Positions 1 to 11,538 are shown, numbered from the stretch's first letter. The stretch: DNA of 35,000 bases from Pseudoalteromonas tunicata (GCF_002310815.1 NZ_CP011032.1:1-35000); one strand, 5' to 3'. Translations and numbers: made by a program. The notes: generated from the sequence alone by a model not told the origin.

Positions 1-54
1 ACATAGTGTTATCTGTTTTTAGCTGCTAGATCACAAATTAAAAAAAAATCAATA

Positions 55-84
55 TTGAACTTGTGGATAAAGTCGATTCATAAT
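55..84 (+). promoter_or_regulatory. dnaA promoter with a DnaA box between -35 and -10
   Basis: TTGAAC (55-60) and CATAAT (79-84) are separated by 18 bases and form a plausible sigma-70 promoter for dnaA. Between them, at 62-70, TGTGGATAA is the exact reverse complement of the DnaA box TTATCCACA. A box placed between the promoter elements suggests DnaA represses its own gene, as known in other gammaproteobacteria. Only this one perfect box is visible in the 166 bases before dnaA, so a full oriC cannot be claimed here; the rest may lie upstream of the window. The box is certain as a sequence match, the promoter is a prediction. Confidence 0.65.
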
Positions 85-166
85 GTCATGCTATATTGCG
101 TTTAAGTACGCTATTTCTGTATCGTATTGATGAACGGGAATACTGTTTCAGCACTGGGAGTTAACT

Positions 167-1549
167 GTGTATCTGTCGGTTTGGCAAAGTTGTTTATATG
201 TCCTACAAGATGAACTACCTTCACAACAATTTAGCATGTGGGTTCGTCCATTGCAGGCGGAAAGTACCGAGGATACCTTGACCATTTACGCACCTAATCG
301 TTTTGTTCTTGATTGGGTAAGAGAAAAGTATTTAAACCGTATTAATGAGTTATTAGTAGAAATTTGTGGTAATGAAACGCCAACATTGCGCTTTGATGTA
401 GGCAGTAAACCGGTTTTAAATAAGCCTGCACCTGCTGTTGTTTCTGAAGCACAAAATCCACCGGCTAATAAAACTCGTGCAGAAGTCAGCTCACCACAAC
501 AGGTCGAGCCTGCTCTAAAAAACGCACATAAATCAAATATTAAAGAAACTTACACCTTTGACAGTTTTGTTGAAGGTAAGTCTAATCAGTTGGCCAAAGC
601 AGCTGCTTCACAAGTTGCAGATAATCCTGGTACCGCGTTTAACCCAGTATTTATTTATGGTGGCACTGGTTTAGGTAAAACTCATTTATTACACGCAGTT
701 GGTAATGGTATTTTAGCCAATAAACCTAATGCTAAAATAGCTTATATGCATTCTGAGCGTTTTGTGCAAGACATGGTTCGTGCACTACAAAATAATGCTA
801 TTGAAGAATTTAAACGCTATTACCGAAGTGTTGATGCGCTGTTAATTGATGACATTCAATTCTTTGCCAATAAAGAGCGCTCACAAGAAGAATTTTTTCA
901 TACCTTTAATGCGTTACTCGAAGGTAATCAGCAGATCATTTTAACATCCGATCGTTATCCTAAAGAGATCGAAGGGGTTGAGGATCGCTTAAAATCGCGT
1001 TTTGGTTGGGGTTTAACTATTGCAATTGAACCACCTGAACTTGAAACTCGGGTTGCGATTTTGATGAAAAAAGCACAGCAAAGTAAAATAAAACTACCTG
1101 AAGAGGTGGCCTTTTTTATTGCCAAAAGATTACGTTCTAATGTTCGTGAGTTAGAGGGTGCACTTAATAGAGTGATAGCGAATGCTAACTTCACTGGTCG
1201 TCCTATAACCATTGATTTTGTTAAAGAAGCATTACGTGATCTCTTAGCTTTACAAGATAAATTGGTGACGATTGATAATATCCAACGTACAGTCGCTGAA
1301 TATTATCGGATCCGAGTATCAGATCTATTATCTAAGCGTCGTAGTCGCTCAGTCGCTCGACCGCGTCAAGTTGCCATGGCGCTATCAAAAGAATTGACTA
1401 ACCATAGCTTGCCTGAAATTGGTGATGCATTTGGTGGTCGAGATCATACAACTGTTTTACATGCGTGTCGTAAAATTAAATCACTCCGTGAGGAAACGCA
1501 TGAAATTAAAGAAGATTATCAAAACCTGATAAGAACACTCTCATCTTAA
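167..1549 (+). CDS. dnaA: Chromosomal replication initiator protein DnaA
   Basis: DnaA is the AAA+ ATPase that binds DnaA boxes, melts oriC and recruits DnaB helicase. The 460-residue protein has the usual layout: an N-terminal helicase/DiaA interaction domain (about 1-75), a variable linker (75-125), the AAA+ core with Walker A GGTGLGKT at 165-172 and Walker B LLIDDI at 225-230, and a C-terminal DNA-binding domain with the signature [12 protein letters not shown] at 426-437. The start is GTG; it is preceded by GGGAG six bases upstream, and the N-terminus (YLSVWQSCL, then LQDELP) aligns with the start of E. coli DnaA. It is the first gene of a rightward dnaA-dnaN-recF-gyrB cluster and probably autoregulated through the DnaA box at 62-70. 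Confidence 0.98.
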   Translation: MYLSVWQSCLYVLQDELPSQQFSMWVRPLQAESTEDTLTIYAPNRFVLDWVREKYLNRINELLVEICGNETPTLRFDVGSKPVLNKPAPAVVSEAQNPPANKTRAEVSSPQQVEPALKNAHKSNIKETYTFDSFVEGKSNQLAKAAASQVADNPGTAFNPVFIYGGTGLGKTHLLHAVGNGILANKPNAKIAYMHSERFVQDMVRALQNNAIEEFKRYYRSVDALLIDDIQFFANKERSQEEFFHTFNALLEGNQQIILTSDRYPKEIEGVEDRLKSRFGWGLTIAIEPPELETRVAILMKKAQQSKIKLPEEVAFFIAKRLRSNVRELEGALNRVIANANFTGRPITIDFVKEALRDLLALQDKLVTIDNIQRTVAEYYRIRVSDLLSKRRSRSVARPRQVAMALSKELTNHSLPEIGDAFGGRDHTTVLHACRKIKSLREETHEIKEDYQNLIRTLSS

Positions 1550-1559
1550 GGTTAGCTCA

Positions 1560-2666
1560 ATGATGCAAATAACAATTCCAAGAGACCAATTTCTTAAGCC
1601 ATTGATCCAAGTATCAGGCGCTATTGAGCGCAAACATACATTGCCTATTTTATCTAATGTATTGCTCGAAATAGCAGATGGTAAATTAATGATGACCGGA
1701 ACTGATTTAGAAATTGAATTAGTTGCCTGTGTTACGTTAAGTCATTTTGTTGAAGACAGTAAGCTGACTTTACCAGCTAAAAAATTACTCGATATTTGTA
1801 AGAGTTTACCCGACGGTAGTGAAATTACACTCTCAGCACAAGATTCCCAAGTTTTGTTAACTTCGGGTAAGAGCAGATTTTCTCTAGCGTCATTACCTGC
1901 GCTCGATTTTCCTAATTTAGAGCAATGGGATGGTGAAGTAGATTTTCAAATAACACGTAATGAGTTACGTAAGTTATTGGAAAGTACACACTTCTCTATG
2001 GCTAACCAAGATGTTCGTTACTATTTAAATGGTATGTCTTTTGAAGTAGATAATTCAGAGATTAAAACAGTTGCTACTGATGGACACCGTTTAGCTTTAT
2101 CGCAAAAGAAATTAGATTACTCACTAAACACCCAACGTCAATTGATCATACCTCGTAAAGGTGTGCAAGAAATTATGCGCTTAATGGTGAGTGATGATAA
2201 TTTAGTGACCATTCAATTTGGCGCAAATCATTTTAGAATCATTGATCAAGAATTCACTTTCACCAGCAAATTAGTTGATGGCCGTTTTCCTGATTATCGC
2301 CGTGTACTTCCTCGTGGTGGTGATAAAGTGGTTACAGCAAATCGAGAGTGGTTACGTAGTGCATTTTCTCGCGTATCGATTTTATCAAATGAAAAGTTTA
2401 GAGGCGTTCGTTTAAACTTCTCTGCTGGTGAACTCAAAATAACGGCTAATAATCCTGAACAAGAACAAGCCGAAGAAATAGTAGAAGTTGTTTATAGCGG
2501 TCCTGATTTAGAAATTGGTTTTAATGTTTCTTATGTACTTGATGTACTTAATACATTAAAAACGGAAGATGTTAGTTTTACACTATCAGATTCAAATAGC
2601 AGTGCATTGGTTGAAGGCACTGGTGATGATGAAGCTATGTATGTTGTTATGCCTATGCGTTTATAG
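1560..2666 (+). CDS. dnaN: DNA polymerase III sliding clamp (beta subunit)
   Basis: The beta clamp is a ring-shaped dimer that tethers DNA polymerase III and other polymerases to DNA. The protein has 368 residues against 366 in E. coli and aligns along its whole length, with the conserved stretches RKHTLPILSN, FSMANQDVRYYLNGM, VDGRFPDYRRVLPR, LSNEKFRGVRL, ITANNPEQE and the C-terminal VVMPMRL. Three topologically similar clamp domains of about 120 residues each are expected. Two consecutive ATG codons (1560 and 1563) are possible starts; AAGG at 1548-1551 is better spaced for the first. It begins 10 bases after dnaA and is probably co-transcribed with it. Confidence 0.98.
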   Translation: MMQITIPRDQFLKPLIQVSGAIERKHTLPILSNVLLEIADGKLMMTGTDLEIELVACVTLSHFVEDSKLTLPAKKLLDICKSLPDGSEITLSAQDSQVLLTSGKSRFSLASLPALDFPNLEQWDGEVDFQITRNELRKLLESTHFSMANQDVRYYLNGMSFEVDNSEIKTVATDGHRLALSQKKLDYSLNTQRQLIIPRKGVQEIMRLMVSDDNLVTIQFGANHFRIIDQEFTFTSKLVDGRFPDYRRVLPRGGDKVVTANREWLRSAFSRVSILSNEKFRGVRLNFSAGELKITANNPEQEQAEEIVEVVYSGPDLEIGFNVSYVLDVLNTLKTEDVSFTLSDSNSSALVEGTGDDEAMYVVMPMRL

Positions 2667-2668
2667 CA

Positions 2669-3763
2669 ATGAGCTTAGAGCTAGTTACTGTTAAAAACTT
2701 TCGCAATTTAGCTGATCTTTCATTTTCACCCGTTGATGGCGTTAATATTATCTACGGTGAAAATGGAAGTGGCAAAACTAGTTTACTTGAAGCTATTTAT
2801 TACCTTTCTCATGGAAAATCATTTCGTACTATAAAGTACAAAACTATTATTCAGCATCATCAAGATACGTTTGTTATTCATGCCAAAAAGCGTATAGACC
2901 AACTCTTATTACCTGTTGGGATAAGTAAGAATCAAGCAGGTGATACTGAGTTAAAAATTCAAGGCAAAGTCAGTCGTAAAATTGCAGAGTTAGCCGAACT
3001 AATACCTGTACAACTTATTACCCCTGAAAGTTATGCTTTGTTTTTTGGTGGTCCTAAAGAGCGACGTAAATTTCTTGATTTTGGATTGTTCCACGTGGAA
3101 CATCATTTCTTTTCTTTATGGTTATCATTTAATAAACTACTAAAGCAAAGAAATGCACTACTCAAACAAAAACCCCATAACTATCATGAGCAAATAAAGT
3201 ATTGGGATAAAGAATTTGTAAGACTATCGCTCGAAATAAATACTTTAAGAAAAACGTATTTAGAGAGGTTTCGAAGCGTTTTTTTTGATAAAATAGCTGC
3301 TAATTTAACGCTAATTGTCAACTTAGAGATTAAGTACAACAGTGGCTGGAAGGATGAAGCAGAGCTATCAGAACTCCTGATTCAAAGTTTTACTCGGGAT
3401 GTGAAACAAGGTTTCACAAGTTTTGGCCCTCATAAAGCAGATTTAACTTTTTCGGTTAATGATTCTTTGGTTGAAAACTATTTTTCCCGTGGTCAGCTTA
3501 AGTTGTTAATCTATGCACTTAAGGTGACACAAAATTATATCATTGAAGCTGAAACACAAAAGCAATCAATTTTATTAATAGATGATTTAAGCTCAGAGTT
3601 AAGTATTGATACGCGAAAAGATGTTGGACAGTTACTGGCCCAATGTAATTCGCAAATATTTATAACCGCTATTGAGTCTGAGAGTATATCCGCCGTGTTG
3701 GAACCTATGAAAAGAAAATTAGAAATGTTCCACGTGAAACATGGCAAACTAATAACAAGTTAA
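2669..3763 (+). CDS. recF: DNA replication and repair protein RecF
   Basis: RecF is an SMC-like ATPase that works with RecO and RecR to load RecA at gaps and stalled forks. The 364-residue protein has Walker A GENGSGKT at 30-37, an ABC signature-like SRGQLKLL near 275 and Walker B SILLIDDLSSE near 300. The ATG is two bases after the dnaN stop, so translation is probably coupled. Two 16-base parS-type sequences lie within the gene, at 3087-3102 and 3726-3741; they encode FHVEH and FHVKH. From remembered E. coli RecF, the first falls at the usual FLDWGxFH motif and the second at the usual C-terminal MFxVxxGK motif, so both DNA sites are superimposed on normal RecF protein sequence. Confidence 0.97.
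   Translation: MSLELVTVKNFRNLADLSFSPVDGVNIIYGENGSGKTSLLEAIYYLSHGKSFRTIKYKTIIQHHQDTFVIHAKKRIDQLLLPVGISKNQAGDTELKIQGKVSRKIAELAELIPVQLITPESYALFFGGPKERRKFLDFGLFHVEHHFFSLWLSFNKLLKQRNALLKQKPHNYHEQIKYWDKEFVRLSLEINTLRKTYLERFRSVFFDKIAANLTLIVNLEIKYNSGWKDEAELSELLIQSFTRDVKQGFTSFGPHKADLTFSVNDSLVENYFSRGQLKLLIYALKVTQNYIIEAETQKQSILLIDDLSSELSIDTRKDVGQLLAQCNSQIFITAIESESISAVLEPMKRKLEMFHVKHGKLITS
3087..3102. other. parS-type ParB-binding site 1 (inside recF)
   Basis: TGTTCCACGTGGAACA is a perfect 16-base palindrome. It differs from the widely conserved bacterial parS consensus TGTTTCACGTGAAACA only at a symmetric pair of positions and matches the form I recall from Pseudomonas. In known systems ParB binds such sites near the origin, spreads along DNA, and acts with ParA and SMC/MukB-type proteins in origin segregation. 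The parAB genes are not in this window; they are commonly on the other side of the origin near gidAB. Confidence 0.85.
3726..3741. other. parS-type ParB-binding site 2 (3' end of recF)
   Basis: TGTTCCACGTGAAACA fits the Bacillus-type parS consensus TGTTNCACGTGAAACA exactly and has one mismatched base pair as a palindrome. It lies 639 bases downstream of site 1, in the last codons of recF. The near-exact repetition of such a long motif twice within one gene next to the origin makes chance unlikely. Confidence 0.85.
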
Positions 3764-3772
3764 TTGGAATAA

Positions 3773-6193
<2,421 letters not shown>

Positions 6194-6205
6194 CTAAATC
6201 TACTG

Positions 6206-6235
6206 AAAAAAGGAGACCAAATGGTCTCCTTTTTT
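6206..6235 (+). terminator. Rho-independent terminator after gyrB
   Basis: GGAGACC (6212-6218) pairs perfectly with GGTCTCC (6223-6229) around the loop AAAT, and is followed by six T residues. The flanking A run pairs with the T run, so it could also work on the opposite strand. Confidence 0.93.
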
Positions 6236-6258
6236 ATTTTTTAACTGAAACAAACTGC

Positions 6259-6287
6259 TTAAAACCGAGCGCGTCACGGGTTATACT
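6259..6287 (+). promoter_or_regulatory. Candidate glyQS promoter
   Basis: TATACT (6282-6287) is a good -10 element, and TTAAAA (6259-6264), 17 bases upstream, is a weak -35. It lies between the gyrB terminator and glyQ, where a new promoter is needed. Predicted from sequence only. Confidence 0.4.
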
Positions 6288-6333
6288 GAGTCTAATTTCG
6301 GGCTGCAATAAGCATAAAGCGACACTAATTATC

Positions 6334-7233
6334 ATGCAAAAATACGATACTAAAACCTTTCAAGGTTTGATCCTGGCATTACAGGATTACTGGGCACAGC
6401 AAGGCTGTGTGATAGCACAACCACTTGATATGGAAGTGGGTGCTGGGACATTCCATCCTTTAACATTTTTAAAATCAATTGGTCCAGAGCCAATGTCGAG
6501 TGCTTATGTTCAGCCATGTCGCCGTCCTACAGATGGCCGCTATGGTGAAAATCCTAATCGCTTACAACATTATTACCAATTTCAGGTAGTGCTAAAGCCA
6601 TCTCCAGATAATATTCAAGAATTGTATCTTGGTTCATTAGCTGCCATGGGTATTGATACATTAACTGACGAAGTTCGTTTTGTGGAAGATAACTGGGAAT
6701 CACCAACACTAGGTGCTTGGGGTCTGGGTTGGGAGATTTGGTTAAATGGAATGGAAGTAACGCAATTCACTTATTTCCAGCAAGTGGGTGGCCTAGAATG
6801 CTCACCTGTGACAGGGGAAATTACTTACGGTTTAGAACGTCTAGCTATGTATATTCAAGGTGTAGATAGTTTGTACGACTTAGTTTGGGCTGATGGCCCG
6901 CTTGGTAAAGTAACCTATGGTGATGTGTTCCATCAAAATGAGGTCGAGCAATCGACTTATAATTTTGAATATGCTGATGTAACTGCGTTATTTGCACAAT
7001 TTGATCAGTGTGAAAAAGAGAGTCAAAAGTTAATCGAAGCAGGTTTACCATTACCAGCCTATGAGCAAGTGATGAAAGCATCACATGCATTTAACTTATT
7101 AGATGCACGTCATGCAATCTCGGTAACTGAACGCCAACGTTATATTTTAAGAGTTAGAGCCTTATCAAAAGCCTGTGCTCAAAGTTATTACGAAGCTCGT
7201 GAAGCGCTTGGTTTTCCATTGTGTAAAGGTTAA
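6334..7233 (+). CDS. glyQ: Glycyl-tRNA synthetase alpha subunit
   Basis: This is the class II catalytic subunit of the heterotetrameric bacterial glycyl-tRNA synthetase, which charges tRNA-Gly. The 299-residue protein begins [20 protein letters not shown], as in E. coli, and carries the conserved [32 protein letters not shown] and [15 protein letters not shown] stretches and the class II motif 3-like [11 protein letters not shown]. No strong ribosome-binding site is visible before the ATG, but the N-terminal match fixes the start. glyS follows after nine bases, so the pair forms an operon. Confidence 0.98.
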   Translation: MQKYDTKTFQGLILALQDYWAQQGCVIAQPLDMEVGAGTFHPLTFLKSIGPEPMSSAYVQPCRRPTDGRYGENPNRLQHYYQFQVVLKPSPDNIQELYLGSLAAMGIDTLTDEVRFVEDNWESPTLGAWGLGWEIWLNGMEVTQFTYFQQVGGLECSPVTGEITYGLERLAMYIQGVDSLYDLVWADGPLGKVTYGDVFHQNEVEQSTYNFEYADVTALFAQFDQCEKESQKLIEAGLPLPAYEQVMKASHAFNLLDARHAISVTERQRYILRVRALSKACAQSYYEAREALGFPLCKG

Positions 7234-7242
7234 GGGCAAAAA

Positions 7243-9312
7243 ATGAATACAAATAACTTATTAATTGAAATTGGTACTGAAGAATTACCACCAAAATCAT
7301 TGCGCACATTGGCCGAAGCCTTATTACAAAATTTTTGTGATGAACTTGCAACATTAGAGCTGAGCTATGAATCAGCCTCTTGGTATGCATCACCTCGTCG
7401 TCTAGGTGTAAAAGTATTTGGTTTAATTAATGCGCAGCAGGATAAAGAAGTTGAAAAACGCGGTCCTGCACTACAAGCCGCATTTGATGCCGAGGGTAAT
7501 CCTACTAAAGCCGCGATAGGCTGGGCTCGTGGTTGTGGTATTGAAGTTGATCAAGCTGAACGTTTAGAGACTGATAAGGGTGCATGGTTATTGCATGTTG
7601 CAAAAGTGGCAGGACAAGCTGTAGAGAGCTTGATACCCGATGCATTAAGCAATGCGTTAACTAAATTACCTATCGCCAAACCAATGCGTTGGGGGGCATA
7701 TAAAACCCAGTTTATTCGTCCTGTACATACAGTGACCGTCTTTTATGGGCCATCATTAGTTGAGGGCACTATTTTAGGCAAAGCGATTTCAAATCAATTA
7801 CAGGGTCATCGTTTTCATCACCCAGCACGTATCGAAATTAATCATGCAGATGAAGCGTTTGCCGCACTTGAAAAAGCATATGTTGTTGCTGATTATGAAG
7901 CGCGCAAAGCCTTAATTAAAGGCCAAATAGAAGCTCTGGCAGCTGAGCATAACGCTATTGTTGCAATGGATGAGTCGCTACTTGAAGAGGTAACGTCGTT
8001 AGTTGAATGGCCAGTTACCTTAACGGCAACGTTTGAAGAATCGTTTTTATCTGTGCCTTCAGAAGCGTTAATCTTTACAATGAAAGATGACCAAAAGTAT
8101 TTTCCATTACTAGATCAAGATGGCAATCTACTAAACAAATTTTTGTTTGTATCAAACATCGAAAGTAAAAATCCAGCACAAGTCATTTCCGGTAACGAAA
8201 AAGTAGTACGTCCGCGTTTAGCTGATGCACAATTTTTCTTTGAAACGGATAAGAAGAAAACGCTAGAAAGCCGCTTAGCGTCACTTGAAACTGTTCTATT
8301 TCAAAAAGAGCTTGGCACACTTAAAGATAAGTCAGAGCGGATTGCTGAACTATCAGGGTTTATCGCAGAGAAATTAGGTGCATCTGTTGTTGATGCGACT
8401 CGCGCAGGTTTACTGAGTAAAACCGACCTAATGACCGAAATGGTCATGGAGTTCACCGATGTACAAGGTATTATGGGAATGCATTACGCTCGCCATGATG
8501 GTGAAACAGAAGCGGTTGCACTGGCGCAAAATGAGCAATACATGCCTCGTTTTTCTGGTGATGCGTTACCAAGTAGTTTGATTAGTTGCTCAGTTGCATT
8601 GGCGGATAAATTCGATTCGTTAGTCGGTATTTTCGGTATTGGCCAAGCACCTAAAGGGGATAAAGATCCATTTGCTTTACGTCGTGCTGCAATTGGTGCT
8701 CTTCGTATTATCGTTGAAAAAGAGCTTAACTTAGATGCTCTCGACATCATAAATAAAGCGATGACGCTCTTTGGTGAAAAACTATCAAATCCAAATGTCG
8801 CTGAAGATGTATTTGAGTTCTTATTAGGGCGCTTCCGTGCCTGGTATCAAGACCAAGGTATTGAGGTTGATATTATTCAAGCAGTACTTGCACGTCGTCC
8901 AAGCCAGCCACTAGATTTTGATCGTCGTGTTAAAGCGGTAAGTCACTTTAGAAGCTTAGAACAGGCCGCAGCACTTGCCGCGGCAAATAAGCGTGTTGCT
9001 AATATCTTAGCAAAAAATGACTTTAAAGCAGCTGAGCAAGTAAATGAGAACTTGCTTGTTGAAGAGGCTGAAAAAGAGTTAGCTGCTCAAGTGAAGCGAT
9101 ATCAAGCTGAGCTAGCGCCAGTAATTGCTGCAGGTGATTATCAAAGTGTACTTGAAAAGCTCGCGGCTATTCGTGAGCCGGTTGATACCTTTTTTGATAA
9201 TGTAATGGTAATGGCTGAAGATGAAGCGATAAAACAAAATCGTTTTACTTTATTAAACGAGCTCAGAAGCTTGTTTTTACAAGTCGCTGATATCTCTGTG
9301 CTACAAAAGTAA
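7243..9312 (+). CDS. glyS: Glycyl-tRNA synthetase beta subunit
   Basis: The beta subunit binds tRNA-Gly and is required with GlyQ for aminoacylation. It is 689 residues, the same as in E. coli. It opens with [15 protein letters not shown], the hallmark of the family; the central part has [29 protein letters not shown] sequence (positions about 305-325) and DPFALRRAA, and the C-terminal region is the helical anticodon-binding-like domain. AAGGG lies just upstream of the ATG, and the gene is separated from glyQ by nine bases. A strong terminator follows immediately, closing a two-gene operon. Confidence 0.98.
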   Translation: MNTNNLLIEIGTEELPPKSLRTLAEALLQNFCDELATLELSYESASWYASPRRLGVKVFGLINAQQDKEVEKRGPALQAAFDAEGNPTKAAIGWARGCGIEVDQAERLETDKGAWLLHVAKVAGQAVESLIPDALSNALTKLPIAKPMRWGAYKTQFIRPVHTVTVFYGPSLVEGTILGKAISNQLQGHRFHHPARIEINHADEAFAALEKAYVVADYEARKALIKGQIEALAAEHNAIVAMDESLLEEVTSLVEWPVTLTATFEESFLSVPSEALIFTMKDDQKYFPLLDQDGNLLNKFLFVSNIESKNPAQVISGNEKVVRPRLADAQFFFETDKKKTLESRLASLETVLFQKELGTLKDKSERIAELSGFIAEKLGASVVDATRAGLLSKTDLMTEMVMEFTDVQGIMGMHYARHDGETEAVALAQNEQYMPRFSGDALPSSLISCSVALADKFDSLVGIFGIGQAPKGDKDPFALRRAAIGALRIIVEKELNLDALDIINKAMTLFGEKLSNPNVAEDVFEFLLGRFRAWYQDQGIEVDIIQAVLARRPSQPLDFDRRVKAVSHFRSLEQAAALAAANKRVANILAKNDFKAAEQVNENLLVEEAEKELAAQVKRYQAELAPVIAAGDYQSVLEKLAAIREPVDTFFDNVMVMAEDEAIKQNRFTLLNELRSLFLQVADISVLQK

Positions 9313-9317
9313 AAATG

Positions 9318-9340
9318 AGCCGACGAAAGTCGGCTTTTTT
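9318..9340 (+). terminator. Rho-independent terminator after glyS
   Basis: AGCCGAC (9318-9324) pairs with GTCGGCT (9329-9335) around the stable GAAA tetraloop and is followed by a T run to 9340. It starts five bases after the glyS stop. Confidence 0.93.
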
Positions 9341-9443
9341 ATTTGAAACACTCAGATAAAACTAAATAACACCTTGAAATTAATGTCTATTTTTATAAGT
9401 ATAACGTTAATATTAAATGCAAAAATCAACCAGGATAATAACA

Positions 9444-9893
9444 ATGAAAAAATTGATTCTGCCCGTAGCCTTAACTGCGCTACTGAGTGCGTGCTCGAGT
9501 ACAGATACGTTTACTTCAGAAGAAACCACAGCAAATAAAATTGATCGTCCGTTATATTTACGAGGGGATTTTTCATTGTGGGAAAGCCAGCCTGAATATC
9601 AACTCGTGGCAGTAAGTAAGGATATTTACCAAACTAAAGTTAAGTTTACAGCTGTCGGCAAAGCGTACGAATTCAAAATTGCTGATGAGACATGGAGTGC
9701 GGGTCTTAATTGTGGTTATAACAATGAAGATTTAGATAAGTTTTTAGAACTAGGTATTCCGGTGCAAGCTAACTGCAACAGTGTTTATAACTATTTTAGT
9801 TTTTCACCTTATGAGGCGGGTTGGTATCAAGTGAGCATTAATTTCCGAAACTTGGAAAAACCACTGGTAACGATTAATCAGATATTTGAATAA
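9444..9893 (+). CDS. Small putative outer-membrane/periplasmic lipoprotein, function unknown
   Basis: I do not recognise a named gene. An in-frame ATG exists at 9417, but the ATG at 9444 is preferred: AGGA lies eight bases before it, and it starts directly with a lipoprotein signal, MKKLILPVALTALLSAC, whose lipobox LSAC predicts cleavage before Cys16. The resulting precursor is 149 residues. The mature part has RPLYLRGDFSLWE, a beta-rich middle, and a YEFKIADETWS strand; this pattern resembles immunoglobulin-like E-set/CBM48-type domains of starch-active enzymes (the LRGDFxxW motif), here standing alone without a catalytic domain. Two Cys residues in the mature body (in LNCGYN and ANCNSV) could form a disulfide. 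The gene stands alone between two terminators and converges on tusA. A sugar-binding role would be speculation. Confidence 0.8.
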   Translation: MKKLILPVALTALLSACSSTDTFTSEETTANKIDRPLYLRGDFSLWESQPEYQLVAVSKDIYQTKVKFTAVGKAYEFKIADETWSAGLNCGYNNEDLDKFLELGIPVQANCNSVYNYFSFSPYEAGWYQVSINFRNLEKPLVTINQIFE

Positions 9894-9924
9894 AAAATGG
9901 GCCTGTGATTACAGGCCTTTTTTT
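9892..9924. terminator. Bidirectional terminator between lipoprotein gene and tusA
   Basis: GGCCTGT (9900-9906) pairs with ACAGGCC (9911-9917), loop GATT. Seven Ts follow on the + strand and a T6 run follows on the - strand (A run at 9892-9897), so both convergent genes can end here. The last codons and the stop of tusA lie inside the hairpin. Confidence 0.9.
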
Positions 9925-10151
9925 ATGACATATTGAAATGGTATTTGTTCGGTTTGAACTGCCACCAGCGTGTGATCCATGAAACGACAGAAGCTTGGAA
10001 TATCGCGAGTCGTTGATGGGTCATCAGCTAAAATCAATACAGTTTCATTCGGCTGCATTTTGCGAATGGTACCACGGATCATCATGACCGGCTCTGGGCA
10101 GCGTAAACCGATGGCATCTAGGATGTGATCGGTAGAGTCAAAGTGTGACAT
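9909..10151 (-). CDS. tusA: Sulfur carrier protein TusA
   Basis: TusA accepts persulfide sulfur from IscS and passes it to TusBCD for 2-thiolation of tRNA wobble uridine; it also affects other sulfur pathways. The 80-residue protein is near-colinear with E. coli TusA (81). It has the family signature LRCPEPVMM, with Cys18 as the persulfide-carrying residue, followed by [11 protein letters not shown] and CRFMDH. GAGG lies five to six bases before the ATG. A possible leftward promoter (TTGAAG at 10202-10207, TAAACT at 10179-10184, 17-base spacer) lies in the short gap after the upstream response regulator gene. The final Gly-Leu-stop codons form one arm of the terminator hairpin. Confidence 0.96.
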   Translation of the reverse strand: MSHFDSTDHILDAIGLRCPEPVMMIRGTIRKMQPNETVLILADDPSTTRDIPSFCRFMDHTLVAVQTEQIPFQYVIKKGL

Positions 10152-10178
10152 AACAACCTCTATATAAAATTAGGCAAT

Positions 10179-10207
10179 AGTTTAGGGGTTTATATGGCTA
10201 GCTTCAA
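10179..10207 (-). promoter_or_regulatory. Candidate tusA promoter
   Basis: Read on the - strand, TTGAAG (10202-10207) and TAAACT (10179-10184) are separated by 17 bases. The -10 is imperfect. The site lies in the 58-base gap between the response regulator gene and tusA; without it tusA would depend on read-through. Confidence 0.35.
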
Positions 10208-10209
10208 AT

Positions 10210-11538
10210 TTAAATCGCTTTTTCTTCAAGAGAATCATCTTCGACTTTTGGCATAAATATAAAGACCAGAAATACAAAGTCATGCTCTAATTCATAATGT
10301 TCCATCCGCTCAATTAGGGCTGCAGTTACCATATTGCCTTTTGTTAAGAAGGTATTGCCATTTGCATACTTAACATCTTGCGCAATCATCATTCCAGGTT
10401 TTAGCATGTCTGTTGTTAAACAAAATTGAGCATCACTCCCTTCAGGTATGTCCTTTAGCATTTCAGTAAAAGTATTCACTATATTTTTATCATAAATACG
10501 GTTAGCTTGTGATTTTAGGGCTTGAAGGGCATTACAGGTATTGAACTTTGTTCCAGTAAGTTGGCCTGAAATATACTTATGGTAATCACGAACTACAGCT
10601 AAGATACGCGCTCCGATTGGAATTTCGTCCCCTTTCTTTTTGTCTGGAAAACCTTTACCTGCATATCGCTCATACTGATAACGTAAAATATCAGATACTT
10701 CGTGTAATGAGGGAATAACATCAATGATCTCAGCACCCTTAAGTGCTTGCTGGTGTAAGATTTGTAACTCTTCTTGAGTCATTTCAGACTCTATTTTGTT
10801 TAATAAGTCTTCTGGCAGCGCAATTTTACCGAGCTCATGCAAGGATGCTGCAAGATAAATATACGTTAACGTATTTTTATCAAGCTGTAATTTTAAGCCT
10901 AGTAATTTGCATTGCTTTGCAATTCGCACATCATCCTTGTAATGACTGCCACGTTGTGCTGCAGCAATAAGAGAGATCATTTCTATAATCTGATGTAGCA
11001 GTTTACGCTGCCTGCTAGCTGCGGCTGCAAGACGTTGTAGGCTTAACCTGATTGATTGAGTTTGGTCTAAAACTTTTTGATCGAGCGTGGTTACAAGTTC
11101 TTCGAGGTCTTTATTTTTTTGTTGTAATTGCTGACTTAACTGGTCATTTTCAGCTTCTAAGATGACAGTTTTTACAGCATCTGCAACCACTTCTTTTATT
11201 AATTCATTATCCCAAGGTTTTGTAATGTAAGCATGGATCCCACCTTGATTAATTGCCTCAATCGTACTTTGCATATCAGAGTAACCGGATAATAAAATCC
11301 GTTTACAGTTTGGTTGATACTCTTTTGCTGATGCTAATACTTTTGCTCCTGATATATGTGGCATTTTCATATCACTAACAACTAAATGAACCTGGTTTTT
11401 AGATAAAAACTCAATGGCCTCACTTGGGTTATCAAAAGTGGTTATTTCATATTCTCGTCTAAAAATGCGTTGTAAGGCCAATAGAACTTCGACTTCATCA
11501 TCAACAAATACGATTTTGGGTTTAAAGGTTTCTGTCAT
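10210..11538 (-). CDS. Response regulator with REC domain and degenerate HD-GYP domain
   Basis: The 442-residue protein has an N-terminal receiver domain (about 8-125) with the acidic pair Asp13-Asp14, phospho-acceptor Asp56 in VVSDMKMP and Lys107 in TKPW. A coiled coil follows (about 125-165), then an HD-GYP-type region (about 190-340). Active HD-GYP proteins hydrolyse cyclic di-GMP using conserved metal ligands; here HD is HE (234-235), the HHE ligand pair is Gln288-Tyr289 before Glu290, GYP is GFP (296-298), and the later VVDxYD-type Asp is Arg317. Catalysis is therefore doubtful, and a binding or protein-interaction role is more likely. The C-terminal 60 residues hold a PilZ-like or unassigned tail (DMLKPGMMIAQDV is typical of regions after HD-GYP domains). 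It is divergent from a histidine kinase gene, a likely partner. Confidence 0.88.
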   Translation of the reverse strand: MTETFKPKIVFVDDEVEVLLALQRIFRREYEITTFDNPSEAIEFLSKNQVHLVVSDMKMPHISGAKVLASAKEYQPNCKRILLSGYSDMQSTIEAINQGGIHAYITKPWDNELIKEVVADAVKTVILEAENDQLSQQLQQKNKDLEELVTTLDQKVLDQTQSIRLSLQRLAAAASRQRKLLHQIIEMISLIAAAQRGSHYKDDVRIAKQCKLLGLKLQLDKNTLTYIYLAASLHELGKIALPEDLLNKIESEMTQEELQILHQQALKGAEIIDVIPSLHEVSDILRYQYERYAGKGFPDKKKGDEIPIGARILAVVRDYHKYISGQLTGTKFNTCNALQALKSQANRIYDKNIVNTFTEMLKDIPEGSDAQFCLTTDMLKPGMMIAQDVKYANGNTFLTKGNMVTAALIERMEHYELEHDFVFLVFIFMPKVEDDSLEEKAI

